The position numbers were made by a program, and so were the translations under genes. The notes under the pieces were generated by a model, which worked only from the letters and a program-made list of their open reading frames with translations, ran no database searches and was not told the origin of the DNA. 64,000 bases of DNA from Knoxdaviesia capensis (lineage: Eukaryota > Ascomycota > Sordariomycetes > Microascales > Gondwanamycetaceae), in assembly GCA_001510575.1 (NCBI GenBank), contig LNGK01000005.1, positions 1,406,466 to 1,470,465 on the forward strand, written 5' to 3'. Of this stretch, positions 62,241 through 64,000 are shown in pieces (position 1 is the first letter of the stretch; the number at the start of each line of letters is the position of its first letter).

Positions 62241-63944
62241 ATGACGGTGGAGGTTGCCATCAACACCCCGCTCGCCGAGGCGCTCAACGCGGTCATCCAG
62301 CCGAAGCTGGTCGAGGTCGGCTGGGGCTCGGGCGACTCCGAGGACAACACACTGGCCGAATACATCGTGCTGATGCTGGTCAACGGCCGGACACAGGATG
62401 AGATTGCGGCTGAGATCTCGGTCGAGCTGCTCGGCCTGGGCAACGACGACCCCGTGGCCAAGGACTTCGCGGCCTGGCTCTTCGCCGAGGTCGAGTCGCA
62501 GAACGCGCGCCTGAACGGCTCTGCGCAACCCGCGGCCGCCGGCGGCGCGTCGGGCTCTCAGACGGATAGTGCTATGGATATGTCTAATGACCTGTCCGAG
62601 CTCAACGTGTATGTTCCTCTTTTTGTTCCCTTTTTTTCCTTTTTTTTTTTTTTTCCCTTTTTGCTGTTAACGCGATAGCACCCGTCCTGGATTCGTACTG
62701 ACAATACCTCTTTCCTTCATAGCCCGACGGGCCCCAAATCGATGCGATATAACAATGGCGGCAACAACAGCAACAACAACCGCGGCCGAGACAAGCGCAT
62801 GATGGGCCATGCTATGAAGAACATGGACCGATCGGGCGGCGACGTGCTGCATCGCGTGCGCAACGGTGCCGGAGTCAACGACGGCATGAACCGGGGCCAG
62901 AACATGGGCCGTCGCGGTGCCGGCGGTCCTCTGGCCAACCGGATAACCCGACCCCAGAACAACCGCATGAACAACATGGGCCCCGGAAACAACATGATGG
63001 GCATGATGCCTAACGGAATGAACCCGGGCATGCACCCCATGGGCATGCCTCAGGGCCCCGGCGGACCGGGCAACCCGAACATGCCCAGCGCCGAGTGGAT
63101 GATGGCTCAGCAACAGCAGCAGCAGCCGTCGCAAATGGAGCTGTACGCTATCCTCGAACAGCAAACCCGGATGATGCAGCAGCTGTCGCAACAAGTCATG
63201 AAGACCGCCAACCAGAACCAGAACCAACGTGGTGGCCGGGGAGGCTCGATGCGGTCACGTGGTAACAACTTCCGCCGCGGCGGCCACCAGCAGCACCACG
63301 ACGGCGACCGGACACAGCACATCCACCAGGAGGGCTCGGCCAACGGCGACGGAACAGCCCCCGAGGGCGCCGCGGGCGAAGAGGGCGATGTCGATATGAT
63401 TGTGTCGTCGACGAACCCGGAGGACACGGTGTGCAAGTTCAACCTGCGGTGCACGCTGCGCGACTGCAAGTTTGCGCACCAGTCGCCGGCGGCGCCGCCC
63501 GGGGTGACGATCGACGTTAAGGACGTGTGCAGCTACGGGGCGGCGTGCAAGAACTTCAAGTGCACAGGGCGCCACCCGTCGCCGGCGGCGCGGCTGGCGC
63601 ACCAGAGCGAGCAGGACTGCAAGTTCTACCCGAACTGCCAGAACCCGGTGTGTCCGTTCCGGCACCCGAACATGCCGCTGTGCCGCAACGGCGCCGGCTG
63701 CACCACCGCCGGGTGCAAGTTCACGCACGTCAAGACCAAGTGCAAGTTCAACCCGTGTCTGAACCGGTCGTGCGCGTTTGTGCACGAGGAGGGCCAGCAG
63801 GGCGAGTTCAAGGACCGTGTGTGGACGGCGGAGGGCGGCCAGAACCACGTCAGCGAGCGGCGGTTCGTGAGCGAGGAGGATGGCGAGCCGGAGTTTGTCA
63901 AGCAGCAGCAGGAGATGGAGGTTGCCGAGGCGGAGATTGCCTAA
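62241..63944 (+). CDS. NAB2: NAB2-type nuclear poly(A) RNA-binding protein (ZC3H14 relative)
   Basis: Binds poly(A) through CCCH fingers, limits tail length and couples mRNPs to export at the nuclear basket. Exons 62241-62608 and 62723-63944; 529 aa, joined as ELNVPTGPKS. Residues 1-100 match the helical PWI-like N-terminal domain (PLAEALNAVIQPKLVEVGWG, AEYIVLMLVNGRTQDEIAAE, DFAAWLFAEV). The middle is Asn/Gly/Met/Gln-rich with RG segments and a polyQ run. Five CCCH fingers follow at about 360-375, 392-407, 422-437, 443-458 and 463-477 (for example CKFYPNCQNPVCPFRH). Yeast Nab2 has seven fingers, so two are absent or degenerate here. The intron has a long T tract. The start is the first ATG after a pyrimidine-rich leader and gives the complete N-terminal domain. 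Confidence 0.93.
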
Positions 63945-64000
63945 ATGCACGTCCCGTGTCGCTTTCTCCAACCCTCTTCCCCTGTATCATTTTCATGCGA
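63945..64000. other. Start of the NAB2 3' region
   Basis: Only 56 bp follow the NAB2 stop before the window ends; nothing else can be read. Confidence 0.5.

Overview
The window looks like nuclear DNA of a filamentous ascomycete (Pezizomycotina). Genes are split by GT..AG introns with CTAAC/CTGAC branch sites. Coding exons are GC-rich, and the spacers are long and full of purine or pyrimidine runs and microsatellites. The gene set is fungal: SKP1, SMP3, uL1/RPL10A, TRM82, a YDJ1-type DnaJ, SNT2, a HELQ/Hel308-type helicase (absent from budding yeast) and NAB2. Unusually long spacers and several introns of 0.7-1.25 kb might fit an early-diverging class such as Pezizomycetes, but the class is a guess.

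Layout: 161-755 (-) 5' part of SKP1, running off the left edge. 1407-2145 (+) a frameshifted relic of a fungal HNH-nuclease-like gene. 5958-8538 (+) SMP3. 9724-10188 (-) a small C-terminally anchored protein. 15825-16928 (-) RPL10A, divergent from TRM82 at 17356-19316 (+) over a 427-bp promoter that carries a perfect tandem repeat with two CACGTG boxes. 20690-22424 (-) YDJ1-like DnaJ with a CAAX box. 24413-27130 (-) a P-loop NTPase plus PD-(D/E)XK protein that I assign to the Crinkler/RHS-type (CR) effector class. 28739-37748 (-) SNT2, four exons over 9 kb. 37749-56744 a 19-kb stretch with no gene I can recognise. 56745-61016 (+) HELQ-like helicase in twelve exons, one of them only 2 nt. 62241-63944 (+) NAB2.

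Most genes are housekeeping: protein turnover (SKP1), GPI-anchor assembly (SMP3), ribosome and tRNA modification (RPL10A/TRM82), folding (DnaJ), chromatin and stress transcription (SNT2), repair (HELQ) and mRNA export (NAB2). They form no pathway cluster. The accessory content is the CR-type gene and the HNH relic. No RNA gene, intact transposon or CRISPR array was seen. Exon borders were placed by hand; each multi-exon CDS closes in frame at a length that fits its family. The most notable observations are the CR-type gene, the 2-nt microexon that restores the HHAGL helicase motif, and the 19-kb gene desert.
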